Source: Desulfobaculum sp044987625
GTDB taxonomy: Bacteria; Desulfobacterota; Desulfovibrionia; Desulfovibrionales; Desulfovibrionaceae
DNA length: 64,000 nucleotides
Assembly (NCBI RefSeq): GCF_044987625.1
Contig: NZ_JBJDSB010000005.1
Location: 186,001 to 250,000, forward strand
Direction: 5' to 3'
Shown: positions 41,893 through 51,020 of the stretch, one piece after another
How the letters are laid out: every line of letters starts with the position of its first letter
Position numbering within the stretch: the first letter of the stretch is position 1
Translations under genes and position numbers: made by a program
The notes under the pieces: model-generated
What the model saw: only the letters and a program-made list of their open reading frames with translations
Database searches by the model: none
What the model was told of the DNA's origin: nothing

Positions 41893-42873
41893 ATGAGCAA
41901 GATTCTCGATCAGGACGAAGTCGACGCGTTACTCCGAGGCCTTTCAGGAGGCGAAATCGAAGCGGAGGCGGAAATCCCCGAGGACGATACCGGGGTCGTC
42001 TCGTTCGACCTGGCCAATCAGGACCGAATCATCCGTGGCCGGATGCCGGTTCTGGAGATCGTGAACGACCGCTTTGCGCGGCTGTGCACCAATGCACTGG
42101 CCAACGCCATGCGCAAACGCGTGGACCTGAACCCGATCTCCATCGACATGTCGAAGTTCGGCGACTTTATGCGCTCCCTGCCGGTGCCCACGTCCATTAA
42201 CATCTTCAAGATGGACCCGCTGCGCGGTAACGCGCTGCTGGTCGTGGACTCCCGGCTCGTTTTCGCCCTCGTGGAAAATTTCTTTGGCGGCGCTGGCAGC
42301 CAGCCCAAGGTGGAGGGCCGCGACTTTACGGCCATTGAACAGGCCATCGTCGACCGCGTGGTCAAAATTGCCCTCTCCAATCTGGAGGACGCATGGCGCC
42401 CGGTGCACGACGTGCACATTGAGCAGACGCGCTCCGAGATTAACCCGCAGTTTGCGGCCATTGTGCCGCCTTCGGACGTGGTTATCGTGGTCACCTTCGA
42501 GGTGGAGCTGGAGAATGCCATCGGCTCGCTTATCGTATGCCTGCCCTACGCCACGCTGGAGCCTATCCGCTCCAAGCTGCATGCCTCCTTCCAGTCCGAA
42601 CGACTGGAAGTGGACCACGCGTGGATTGCCCGCTTTAAGGAGCGTCTGCTTGAAACGCCGGTGGAAATGGTCATAGAGCTGGGGCAAACCAAGATTACAG
42701 GCCGCCAGCTCCTCAACCTTGACGTGGGGGACATCCTGCTCCTGAATACGGACACGGAGGAACTCCTTACCGCCGAGGTGGAGGGCGTGAAGAAATTCTA
42801 CGGCCTGCCCGGCCGGGTGAAAGGCAGCAAGGGCTTTCAGGTGGTGCGGGAAGAAGAACCCCGCTACGCCTAG
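41893..42873 (+). CDS. fliM: Flagellar motor switch protein FliM
   Basis: A 326-residue C-ring protein. The N-terminus ILDQDEVDALLRGL is the CheY-P-binding peptide. The middle domain (about 45-230) contains the MRSLPVPTSINIF and FFGGAG motifs, and the C-terminal SpoA-like domain (ELGQTKITGRQLLNLDVGDIL) pairs with FliN. It sets rotation direction and torque contact with FliG. It is a single-gene unit here with its own terminator, unusual since fliM often sits beside fliL/fliN. The start is the ATG before SKILDQ. Confidence 0.93.
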   Translation: MSKILDQDEVDALLRGLSGGEIEAEAEIPEDDTGVVSFDLANQDRIIRGRMPVLEIVNDRFARLCTNALANAMRKRVDLNPISIDMSKFGDFMRSLPVPTSINIFKMDPLRGNALLVVDSRLVFALVENFFGGAGSQPKVEGRDFTAIEQAIVDRVVKIALSNLEDAWRPVHDVHIEQTRSEINPQFAAIVPPSDVVIVVTFEVELENAIGSLIVCLPYATLEPIRSKLHASFQSERLEVDHAWIARFKERLLETPVEMVIELGQTKITGRQLLNLDVGDILLLNTDTEELLTAEVEGVKKFYGLPGRVKGSKGFQVVREEEPRYA

Positions 42874-42893
42874 CCACAGACAAAACGCATTCA

Positions 42894-42926
42894 GGGCGCG
42901 CGGCATATGCCGCGCGCCCTTTTTTT
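42894..42926 (+). terminator. Rho-independent terminator of fliM
   Basis: Stem GGGCGCGCGGC/GCCGCGCGCCC with a 4-base loop and seven T. Confidence 0.92.
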
Positions 42927-42977
42927 GCGTCGTCTGGCCGGTGCGTCACCGGGCCGGCGCGTCATCTGGACAGCACA

Positions 42978-43694
42978 TTATCTGGCCGGCGCGTTCCGCT
43001 CCCCCGCCGCCGGGGCAACAAGGATGACAATGCGCCGGTTGCGCATTTGGTTCGCCTCAATGGCGCGGCCCTGCGCGTCGCGGTTGGGCGCCACGGGGCG
43101 CGTATCGGCAAGCCCCTTTACCTGCAACTTGTCCTTAGGAAAACCCTTGTCGATAAGGTAGCGCGCCACGGCGGACGCCCGCGCGGCGGACAGCTCCCAG
43201 TTGGACGGAAATTCCTGTGAGCGGATGGGGTTGTCGTCGGTGTGCCCCTCCACGGTCACCCGGTAAGGGATGCCCACCAGCACCGGGGCCACATTCTCCA
43301 GCGCCCGCAAGGCAAGGGGCGTGAGTTCCGCGCTGCCGGAATCAAACAGCACCGCGCCGTGCAGGTTCACGGCCACAGCGTCATCACGGCGGCTGAGTTC
43401 CACTACAGCGTTGGCCGGACCAACACGCCGGGCAAGGTCCGCATGGATTTGCCGCAGCGTGCGCAGGCGCACGCGAACCTCATCGGGCATGGTCGCTTCG
43501 CCCTCGGGCGGCGGCGCGCTCATGGCTTCGCCCAGGGAGCGCGCCACGGTTTCGTAGTGGGAGTCGTCCACCTCGCTCACGGAAACCACAAGGATGAAGA
43601 AGCACAGGATAAGGGTCATCATGTCCGCAAAGGAGAGTTCCCACCCGCCGCCCTCGGCGTTCAGGCGCTCGCGGCGGCGCGAAAAACGAATCAT
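42978..43694 (-). CDS. motB: Flagellar stator protein MotB
   Basis: A 238-residue stator protein. One membrane helix carries the proton- or ion-binding D24 (SFADMMTLILCFF). A plug/linker follows, then an OmpA-like peptidoglycan-binding domain (VEGHTDDNPI, NWELSAARASAVARYL, ANQMRNRRIVI). It anchors MotA around the rotor and forms the ion path. Its ATG overlaps the motA stop (ATGA). Confidence 0.93.
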   Translation of the reverse strand: MIRFSRRRERLNAEGGGWELSFADMMTLILCFFILVVSVSEVDDSHYETVARSLGEAMSAPPPEGEATMPDEVRVRLRTLRQIHADLARRVGPANAVVELSRRDDAVAVNLHGAVLFDSGSAELTPLALRALENVAPVLVGIPYRVTVEGHTDDNPIRSQEFPSNWELSAARASAVARYLIDKGFPKDKLQVKGLADTRPVAPNRDAQGRAIEANQMRNRRIVILVAPAAGERNAPAR

Positions 43695-44503
43695 GACCGC
43701 TCCTTGCCCGGACGCGGCGGCGCGGCCTTGCGCTGCACGGTGATGGACCCCCAGCGCCGGGGCGGCAAGTAGGCCTTCAGCTTATCCAGCACAATGAGCG
43801 CCGGCGTGCGGTCCTTGATGAGCAAAACCCCGTCGCGGATGACGGACATGAGAATGGCCCGCTCCTCAATGCGCTTTTCCACCTTCACGGCGATGGGCAA
43901 AAACACCATGTTCGCCAGCAAAATGCCATACAGGGTGGTGGTCAGCGCCGTGGCCATGGCCGGACCGATTTCACGCAGGTCCGCGCCCATGGCCTGCATC
44001 ATGCCGATAAGGCCGATGAGCGTGCCGATAATGCCAAAGGCCGGCGCAAGGCGCGACATGGTGCGGTAAATGCCAGCGGCGGACATTTCCTGCTCGTAGG
44101 CCTGCAAAATGCGGGTATCCAAAATCTCGCGGATTTCCTCGCGCGGGTAGCCGTCCACCACCATCTGCATGGCGTCCTTGAGGAATTCGTTCTCTATGCC
44201 GGGGAGCTTTTTCTCCAGCCGCATGGTCCCGCCGCGCGAGGCCACATCCGCAAAGGAATGCAGCGCGCCGATGTACTCGCCGATGGGGAGCTCTTCCCGC
44301 CCAAGGGCGATGAGAAAGATTTGCAGCACGCGCGCCACTTCCTTAAGGGGGTAGCAGATAAAGGTGGCCGCCGCCGTGCCGCCAAGGACAATAGCCAGCC
44401 CCGGCAGGTTGAGGAACACAAGGGCGCTGGCCGTGGAAAACCACGTGGCAAAGCCCAACACCGCCATGCCGATGACTATGCCGATGATGGTGGCGACGTT
44501 CAC
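43691..44503 (-). CDS. motA: Flagellar stator protein MotA
   Basis: A 270-residue inner-membrane protein with four helices and a cytoplasmic loop (about 60-150) carrying the charged residues that press on FliG. Motifs FGIIGTLIGLIGMM and TALTTTLYGILLANMVFLPIA are typical. The GTG start overlaps the upstream FliG-like fusion gene (GTGA), so the three genes are tightly coupled. Confidence 0.93.
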   Translation of the reverse strand: MNVATIIGIVIGMAVLGFATWFSTASALVFLNLPGLAIVLGGTAAATFICYPLKEVARVLQIFLIALGREELPIGEYIGALHSFADVASRGGTMRLEKKLPGIENEFLKDAMQMVVDGYPREEIREILDTRILQAYEQEMSAAGIYRTMSRLAPAFGIIGTLIGLIGMMQAMGADLREIGPAMATALTTTLYGILLANMVFLPIAVKVEKRIEERAILMSVIRDGVLLIKDRTPALIVLDKLKAYLPPRRWGSITVQRKAAPPRPGKERS

Positions 44504-45711
44504 CGCCCTATCCCCTTAATGTCCTTGATGGTGTCAATAAGCTCCTCCTCAATGTCCGCCGCCTCCATCTCGTCCACGCCTTCAAGGCTTCCGGCCTGAT
44601 CGCGCACCACCCCCGCTATCTTTTGGGACAGGCTGCCGTAGAGGCGCTCCTTGGCCTCCTCCCCGGCCATGGCCGCCAGCACGGCGAGCTTGTGGTACCC
44701 AAGGCGCGAAAACGCCTCCTGCAGCGTGGCGTTGTCCACGTGAACGATGTCGTCCACGGTTTCAAGGTCCTCGGGCGAGACGCGTTTGCGTTTGACGCGG
44801 CGGAAGAATTCATCGCCCATGTCCTTGGCCCATTCCTCCACCGTTGGCTTGTGGAAAAAGAACATGGTTTCGGGAATTTCCTTATAGCTCATCTTGCGGA
44901 AGATGATTTCCGGGTCCGCGTCCACACTGCGGGCAAAGTCGTACACGTCCACAAATTCAAGGCACTCCGTAAAGGGCGCGCGCACGGGGCCAAGCTCCTG
45001 CGACAGACTACGCACCACGGACAAAAACTTTTCCGGCTCCGGTATGGTGATGGCGCGGTCCTTGAGGAAGTCCGACTTGCGGCGCAGACGGCCAAGGGCG
45101 TCGCGCTTCATGATAGGCTCGCGCACGTCGGCAACGGAAAGAATCTGCAACTTGGCAAGGCGGGTGATGATTTCGTCAATCTCCAGCTGCGAGACGAGGA
45201 CGATGTCCTTGCACTCACGCGAGAACTCCGCATAGCTCACGCCCAGCGGCAGGCTCTCCCCCTCCTGCCGCGCCTGCAGTTTGGCGCAGTGCACGCGGTG
45301 CATCAGCTCCAGCACGGCGCAGACGCTGAGGAACACATTGCCGCTCACGCCCACGGCCAGCTTGTCCTTCATGGCCGACACCTGCGCCATCAGCGAGCGC
45401 ATCAGCCGCTGCACCGGTCCCGGACTTTTGAGGAGCATCGTCTTGAACACGTCCTGATCAATAACGATGATTTCCGACGGCTCCTCGGCTACGGCGGAGG
45501 AAATGCGCGCTCCGGCGGTAAACAGGCCGTCCTCACCAAACACCTCACCGGGGCGGATACGCGCGAGGATAAGTCGCTTGTTGCTTTGGGTCTTGTACAG
45601 CGTGACAAGGCCCTTCTTGAGCATATAGGCCACCGTGCCCTTTTGCCCCTCGCGGTAGACGATGTGCCCCTTGTGCAGTGTTCTGTACTTGGTGGAGGAA
45701 TTGATATCCAT
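44500..45711 (-). CDS. CRP-like cyclic-nucleotide-binding protein with a FliG-like C-terminus
   Basis: A 403-residue soluble protein in the motAB operon. Residues 1-115 form a cyclic-nucleotide-binding beta-roll (GHIVYREGQKG, PGEVFGEDGLF, ARISSAVAEEPSEI). Residues 125-200 look like a CRP-type winged helix (YAEFSRECKD, EIDEIITRLAKLQIL). From about 265 the sequence follows FliG. IPETMFFF sits where FliG has EHPQTIALIL, and the last 75 residues align with FliG_C (TLQEAF, LAVLAAMAGEEAKERLY, SLSQKIAGVVRDQ, IEEELIDTIKDI). Of the E. coli torque residues, R281 aligns with Lys and D288 is kept; K264 and D289 are not. Start MDINSSTKY is chosen for GGAAG. An accessory rotor or brake protein is an inference. 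Confidence 0.8.
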   Translation of the reverse strand: MDINSSTKYRTLHKGHIVYREGQKGTVAYMLKKGLVTLYKTQSNKRLILARIRPGEVFGEDGLFTAGARISSAVAEEPSEIIVIDQDVFKTMLLKSPGPVQRLMRSLMAQVSAMKDKLAVGVSGNVFLSVCAVLELMHRVHCAKLQARQEGESLPLGVSYAEFSRECKDIVLVSQLEIDEIITRLAKLQILSVADVREPIMKRDALGRLRRKSDFLKDRAITIPEPEKFLSVVRSLSQELGPVRAPFTECLEFVDVYDFARSVDADPEIIFRKMSYKEIPETMFFFHKPTVEEWAKDMGDEFFRRVKRKRVSPEDLETVDDIVHVDNATLQEAFSRLGYHKLAVLAAMAGEEAKERLYGSLSQKIAGVVRDQAGSLEGVDEMEAADIEEELIDTIKDIKGIGR

Positions 45712-45759
45712 AAGCTGGCTTCCCAGACGGACCGTCACCGCCCCGTCAGTATGGTTGCG

Positions 45760-48234
45760 TCACGCGCGCAGGTACTCGGACAGCGTGCCCACCAGCTCCT
45801 GCTTGGTGATGGGCTTGGTCAGATAGCTGTTGAATCCGCTTTGTAAGCACTCCTCTCCCGCGCCGACCACAAAGTGCGGCACAAGGCCCACAAAGGGCGT
45901 TTCACACACTCCGGCTTCGCGCTCCAACTCGCGCACGGTGCGGATGAATTCCGCGCCGCTCATGTCCGCAAGGTGCGTGCCCGTCAGCACCACGGAGTAG
46001 CGCCGCTCGCGCAGGGCCAGCACCCCCTGCCGGCCGTTTTCGGCAAAGTCCATGTCCACGTCCATGTCCTTGAGGTAATAGGACACCAGCATCCGGGCGT
46101 TGGCCGCGTCCTCCACCACCAGCAGGGAGGGACGCTCCGGCTTGTCCTTGTCCGCCTCCGGCACCCGGCACAGACGCGCGCGGGCCGCCGTGCGGGCCTC
46201 GCGGCTGCGGTGCTCCACGCCAAAGACCAGCTTTCGCAGGTCGTCCGCCTCCACAGGCGACATCACGTACCCGGCCAGACCAAGGGCCACGGCAAGGCTG
46301 GCGTTGCCCGGAGCGTGCCGCGCCGCGCTCACGGCCAGCCGCCACACCGGAAACCCCGCAACATGCGACAGAATTTTGGCAACATCGAATCCGCCGCGCT
46401 CCGGCAGGTCCGCATCCAAGACCGCAAAGGTATAGGGCGAGCCGTCGTGCCACGCCTGCCGCAGCATATCCAGCGCCTGTTCCCCGTCGTCCACATGCTC
46501 AATGTGCGCGCCCCACTCGCCAAGCATCGCGCTTATATCCTCCATGCCTGCCGTCCCGGCCAGCAACACCCGCCGCTCGGTGAGGGTGGGGTTCACCACC
46601 ACGTCATCAAACTGGTCGGGGTTGAGTTCGCTTTCGGCGTAGCGGCGGAACAGCCCGGAGGAGAGGAACAGGTCATGGACGTTGGAATCAATGTGGTTGT
46701 CCTTGCGCATAAAGCCCAGAATCTTCACGGCCTGCGACAGGGGCATGGGCTTCTTGTACGGGCGGTCCTTGGCGGTGAGGGCCTCGAAAATATCGGCGAC
46801 GGCCATAATGCGCGATTGCAGGGCCAAGTGCTCGCCGGAAAGGCCCTCGGGGTAGCCTGTGCCGTCCATCTTTTCATGATGGCCGCTGGCAAACTCCGGC
46901 ACGCGCGAAAGTTTTTTGGGAAACGGAAGCTCCCCCAGCATCTTGCCGGTCATACGGGCGTGGTTTTCAATAACGCCCCGCTCGCGCCCGGTGAGCGTGC
47001 CCTTGCGGATGCACAGGTTTTCCACCTCATCATCCGTCAGGTAGGGGCGCTCCTCGCCGTTGACGCTGTAGGTCTTGGCGGCAACGGTCTTCAGGCGCTC
47101 GACCCGGTCGTCACTCATAAACTCCCCCGGCTCGTTGCAAGAGAGGGTGAAGTCCCGGTCCTCGCGCACTTCGGCAATGGCGGCGTCGTGCTCATCGGCA
47201 AGGGCGCTCATGGCGGCAGCGCTGGCCGCCCCTGCCGCGCGCAGTTCGTCCTTACGCCGCTGAAATTCCAATTCCAGCGAGGTCTCAATGAGTTCAAAAC
47301 GCAGGCGAACCAACTCCACGCGGTCAAAGATGGTCTCCAGCTTGGAGGCCTTGTCCACCACATATTCGGGGGTGATGATTTTGCCGATATCGTGCAGCCA
47401 CGCCGCCAGCTTGAGCTCTTCCAGTTCGTCTTCGGTAAAAAAGACGTTTTTGAAGGGGCCGTCGTCCATCTCGTTGATTTCGCGGGCAATCATCATGGTG
47501 ATGTCCACCACACGGTTAATATGCCCGCCCGTGTAGGGGGACTTTTCTTCAATGGCGTTCGCGATGCTTTTGATGAAGGCGTACAACAGGTCCTTCAGGT
47601 CCTGAATGAGCTGAGTCTTGGTCAGGGCCGCTGCGGCCTGCGAGGCAAGGGACGCCACCAGCATGACCCGGTCGTCCGTAAACTCCCCAATGCCGTCGTC
47701 CTGCGATTGGTCCATGGCGTTGAGCAGTTGCAACACGCCAATGATTTCACTCTCGTGATTCCGCAGGGGGATGACCAGCATGGACTTGGAGCGATAGCCC
47801 GTGGCCTCGTCGTATTTTCGGGGGCCGGTAAAGTCGAAGGCCTCGGATGTGTACACGTCGCGGATGTTGACGATGTCGCCTTCCAGCGCCACATGGGACG
47901 ACACGTTGGCATGGTTTGGCGCGCCGTCCACGGCAAGGGGCACAGGCGGCAGATTGATGGGAACGCCGGACGTGCCGCCCATGCGCGTTTTCATGGTGTC
48001 GTTTTGCAGGATGACAAAGTTGAGGTGGGAGCCGTCGTCGCTGACCATGTAGAGGGTGCCGGCATCTGCGGCGGTGATTTTTCGCGCCTCGTAAACGATC
48101 ATCTCCAGCAGGCGCGACACGTCCTTTTCGCCGGAGAGGGCCATGCCGATTTCCGCGTAGGTTCTGAGATGATCATATAAGGATTCGCCATGCAGGGATG
48201 GCTGCTCCCCGTCCTGTCTGCGCATTGCCTGCAT
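45760..48234 (-). CDS. GAF, HD-GYP and degenerate-receiver protein
   Basis: About 824 residues. It has a GAF domain (about 25-205, EKDVSRLLEMIVYEARK); an HD-GYP domain with HDIGK, HHE and DGTGYP, so probably a cyclic-di-GMP phosphodiesterase; a receiver-like domain keeping the Asp (LDADLPERGG) but lacking the Lys; and a second receiver (LLVVEDAANAR, TKPI) whose phosphoacceptor is replaced (VVLTGTHL). About 130 extra residues, largely coiled coil, split HDIGK from the helix with ENHARMTGKML. It heads the operon with the FliG-like fusion and motAB. The start is uncertain between 48252, 48234 and 48225; AGAGG favours 48234. Confidence 0.85.
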   Translation of the reverse strand: MQAMRRQDGEQPSLHGESLYDHLRTYAEIGMALSGEKDVSRLLEMIVYEARKITAADAGTLYMVSDDGSHLNFVILQNDTMKTRMGGTSGVPINLPPVPLAVDGAPNHANVSSHVALEGDIVNIRDVYTSEAFDFTGPRKYDEATGYRSKSMLVIPLRNHESEIIGVLQLLNAMDQSQDDGIGEFTDDRVMLVASLASQAAAALTKTQLIQDLKDLLYAFIKSIANAIEEKSPYTGGHINRVVDITMMIAREINEMDDGPFKNVFFTEDELEELKLAAWLHDIGKIITPEYVVDKASKLETIFDRVELVRLRFELIETSLELEFQRRKDELRAAGAASAAAMSALADEHDAAIAEVREDRDFTLSCNEPGEFMSDDRVERLKTVAAKTYSVNGEERPYLTDDEVENLCIRKGTLTGRERGVIENHARMTGKMLGELPFPKKLSRVPEFASGHHEKMDGTGYPEGLSGEHLALQSRIMAVADIFEALTAKDRPYKKPMPLSQAVKILGFMRKDNHIDSNVHDLFLSSGLFRRYAESELNPDQFDDVVVNPTLTERRVLLAGTAGMEDISAMLGEWGAHIEHVDDGEQALDMLRQAWHDGSPYTFAVLDADLPERGGFDVAKILSHVAGFPVWRLAVSAARHAPGNASLAVALGLAGYVMSPVEADDLRKLVFGVEHRSREARTAARARLCRVPEADKDKPERPSLLVVEDAANARMLVSYYLKDMDVDMDFAENGRQGVLALRERRYSVVLTGTHLADMSGAEFIRTVRELEREAGVCETPFVGLVPHFVVGAGEECLQSGFNSYLTKPITKQELVGTLSEYLRA

Positions 48235-48382
48235 ACCCCCCTCTGGCTGCACTGGACCACACGACCCCTCTCGCGGAACACCTGTCTATTCTTCAACATA
48301 CGTCATGCCCCGTCCCGGCACAACCCAATTTGCCGCGCGGGGCCGTCAGATGCGAAAAAACACTGTGTTGCCGGGCAAAAGG

Positions 48383-48425
48383 AAAACGCCTCCCCCGCGG
48401 GCTGGGTGCCGGGCGGGAGAGGCGT
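48383..48425 (-). terminator. Rho-independent terminator of the pilus operon
   Basis: Stem ACGCCTCTCCCGC/GCGGGGGAGGCGT with one mismatch and a 14-base loop; short T run on the minus strand. Confidence 0.75.
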
Positions 48426-48480
48426 GACGGAAGCGGTGCGCCAGTATGGACGGCGGCAGGATGCGCGCAGGCGCGGGCAT

Positions 48481-49287
48481 CTAGCGCTCGCCGAGGATGC
48501 GGCCCAACTGGAGCACCTTCTCGTTCATGGGATAGCGGTCCACGAGGCGGCGGTAGATACTCAGCGCCTCCCCGCGCTTGTCCTCGCCAAGCAGGGCATA
48601 GGCAAGGTTCAGATTACTCACGAAGTCCGACGGGCGCAGGCTCAGGGCGCGGCGGTAAAAGTTTTCCGCGTCGGCGTAGCGCTTTTCCTTGAGGGCAAGG
48701 TAGCCTTCCCACTTGTACTTGGTGGCGCTTTCCTTGCGGCCGATTTGGGTGGTCATCCTATCCAGCAGTTCCTTGGACTTGGACAAATCCCCGGTTTCGG
48801 ACGTTTGCACCAGCTTGCGCTGGAGCGAGAGCACTTCCTCGTTGGTGCGCGCCCGCTTGGCAAAGTGCACCTCCAAGGCCTTGGTGGGCTTCGTGAGGTC
48901 CACCACGTCCTGCTGGCGCTCCTCCACCGTTGGGCGGTACAGGCGCTGCTTGACGATGGGTTCCTGATTCACGGGCGCCTCCTGCCGGCGTGGCAGGGCA
49001 AGGTCTGCGGTGAGGTCGCTCTCCGCGCCATCGCCAGGCGCGCGCTCCTGTACGCTGGCGTTTTGGGCGCGCGGCACATCGGGCGGCAGCGGCAATTCAA
49101 TCTGCTCCACCTCGCGCTTGATAAAGAACACACCGGAGCCCACAAGCAGCACAAGAATGCCGATATAAATCACCGCCCGGATGATGAGCTTGCTCATGCG
49201 CGGAGCCACGGCCTGAGGCGTCTGCCGGGTCTCCCTCGCCGCCTCTTCCTTTTTCAGCTGTTGGAGACTGCGGTAGATAACGCTCAT
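48481..49287 (-). CDS. Membrane-anchored TPR protein of the pilus cluster (MshN-like)
   Basis: A 268-residue protein. Its cytoplasmic start (MSVIYRSLQQLKKEE) resembles MshN/ExeB-type proteins. A membrane helix (about 35-55) and a periplasmic Pro-rich linker lead to TPR units (about 160-265, including YLALKEKRYADAENFYRRAL). It is the last gene of the cluster and overlaps the secretin stop (ATGA). Position and plan match MshN, though the sequence identity is unchecked. Confidence 0.75.
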   Translation of the reverse strand: MSVIYRSLQQLKKEEAARETRQTPQAVAPRMSKLIIRAVIYIGILVLLVGSGVFFIKREVEQIELPLPPDVPRAQNASVQERAPGDGAESDLTADLALPRRQEAPVNQEPIVKQRLYRPTVEERQQDVVDLTKPTKALEVHFAKRARTNEEVLSLQRKLVQTSETGDLSKSKELLDRMTTQIGRKESATKYKWEGYLALKEKRYADAENFYRRALSLRPSDFVSNLNLAYALLGEDKRGEALSIYRRLVDRYPMNEKVLQLGRILGER

Positions 49288-50915
49288 TGCACTACTCTGA
49301 TGTTCATGATGATGACGAGTTCCCGCACGCTCTCAATCTGGGTACGGCTCTTGAACAGCCAGCCCAGACCGGGAACCTGCGAGAGCCCCGGCACACCGGA
49401 GTCGGTCTTGCCGGTGTCCTTGTCGATGAGGCCGCCAAGGATGATGGTGTCCCCATCGCTCACGCGCACGGTGGTGCTCACGTTCTTCACCTCCACCTTG
49501 GGCAGGGAGATTTGGTCGCCAGCGCCGGTTACGGCCTTAGGCTCAAGGCTGCTGGAGTTGACCTCACTCTTGATGGGGTAAATCTGCATATCAATCTTAT
49601 TGTCATCGTTGATGAAGCAGATGACGCCCAGCATCACGCCGTTGAAGACCGTTGCCGTCTCCACGGTGAAGGTGGTGTTGTTGTCGTCGTCCACCTCGCG
49701 CGAGATTTCGCTGACGTATTTTTCCGACTGGCCGGAGGTGAACAGCGCAGGCTGGCCGTGCCGCACGCGCACATGCGGATTCGCCACGGTCTTCAGCCCG
49801 CCAAAGGTCTGCATGGCCTCAATGGCGGCGTTGATGGCAATGTCGCCCTTGGTGAAGCCCGTCATCTTAAAGACAACGTCGTCGCCGCTGCGGGTCAGAC
49901 TGCCGATGCCGTTGGGGTACTCCGCAGGATTGTCAAAACGGCTCAGGTATTCAAACGTGGTGCCGGAATCGCCTGCGGACAGACGCTGGTCCACGTAGTT
50001 CCAATCAATGCCAAGGCTCCAGTTGTCATCCAGCGAAACCTGCAGGATGCGGGCGTCAATGACCACCTGCCGCGACAGCTTGGCTTTGAGGTTATTGAGC
50101 ATCTTGGCCACGGCGCGCAGCTTGCCGGGCGTAGTGCGCACGTAAAGCTGCCCCGCAAGCGGGTCGAGGGCGAAGAAGCCGTTCTTGTCGGCGGAGTCGC
50201 CCCCACCGCCGCCACCGCCGTCGATATTGCCGCTTTCCTCGTTGATAATGGCGTCCACGGTTTCCAGAATGAGACCATAGAGGGAGTCGTCCTCAAGGGC
50301 GCCGCCCATTTCCGTCTCAAGGGTAAACTCGCCCGACAGGTCGCCGCCCGAGCCTTCATTACCGAGGTTGCCAAAGATGTCGCCGCCGCTGGACGTTGCG
50401 ACCTCGCTGGTGACGTTGACGAAATCAAGCTCGAAGGTGCGCTCGTTCCAGCGCTGGACGTACAGGATGTTGTCCTTGACCTCCCATGCGAGGTCGTAGG
50501 CTTCGAGGAGCTTTTCCACCACAAGGGCACTGGAGGCATCCTCAAAGCTGATGGTGATCCTGTTATCCAGACTGATGCCCGGCTCGATGACAAGGTTCAA
50601 CCCCGCGTTGCGCGCGATGAGGTAGAGCACATTATGGATGGTCTCCTCCTGCACGCTGATGGAGATGCGCGTCTCTTCCAGCGGATTGAACTCGGGCAAG
50701 ACCGGTTCAAGGGCCTCCACCAGCGAGCCTTTCTCCTGCTCCAACTGCTCCTCCTGCGCCCGCACCTTGAGGAACTGCTCGTTCTCGTGGCGGATGCTTT
50801 TGTAGAGGGCGTCGTAATCGAGGTTGCTCTCCAGCTGTTTGGACGCCTGATTCCCGCATGCCGCAAGGCAAAGCGACACGACTACCAATCCCAAAACCAT
50901 CGTACACCTGCGCAT
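49284..50915 (-). CDS. mshL: Type IV pilus/MSHA secretin lipoprotein
   Basis: A 543-residue outer-membrane secretin that forms the pilus exit pore. It has a lipoprotein signal peptide with lipobox LAAC, a periplasmic N-domain (SVQEETIHNVLYLIARNAG), a secretin and STN fold, a Gly-rich loop (IDGGGGGGGDSAD), and the secretin core ending in VPGLSQVPGLGWLFKS and ELVIIMNIRVV. The frame is open to 51011 with a good ribosome site, but that would put 32 residues before the signal peptide; ATG 50915 with GGAAGG is chosen. Confidence 0.88.
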   Translation of the reverse strand: MRRCTMVLGLVVVSLCLAACGNQASKQLESNLDYDALYKSIRHENEQFLKVRAQEEQLEQEKGSLVEALEPVLPEFNPLEETRISISVQEETIHNVLYLIARNAGLNLVIEPGISLDNRITISFEDASSALVVEKLLEAYDLAWEVKDNILYVQRWNERTFELDFVNVTSEVATSSGGDIFGNLGNEGSGGDLSGEFTLETEMGGALEDDSLYGLILETVDAIINEESGNIDGGGGGGGDSADKNGFFALDPLAGQLYVRTTPGKLRAVAKMLNNLKAKLSRQVVIDARILQVSLDDNWSLGIDWNYVDQRLSAGDSGTTFEYLSRFDNPAEYPNGIGSLTRSGDDVVFKMTGFTKGDIAINAAIEAMQTFGGLKTVANPHVRVRHGQPALFTSGQSEKYVSEISREVDDDNNTTFTVETATVFNGVMLGVICFINDDNKIDMQIYPIKSEVNSSSLEPKAVTGAGDQISLPKVEVKNVSTTVRVSDGDTIILGGLIDKDTGKTDSGVPGLSQVPGLGWLFKSRTQIESVRELVIIMNIRVVQ

Positions 50916-51020
50916 GGTCGGCACCTTCCTGTCCCTTCCAGCGGAAAGGGGTTCCGATGTGATCGCGGGTGGCGCCCCGCACACCGAGATTTTGCGTAAA
51001 ATATCAAGCATGGCGCGCTC

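Noticed and set aside
45874..48180. 768-codon plus-strand frame over the HD-GYP gene
   Set aside because: It is the complement of a protein with GAF, HD-GYP and receiver motifs; no start signal.
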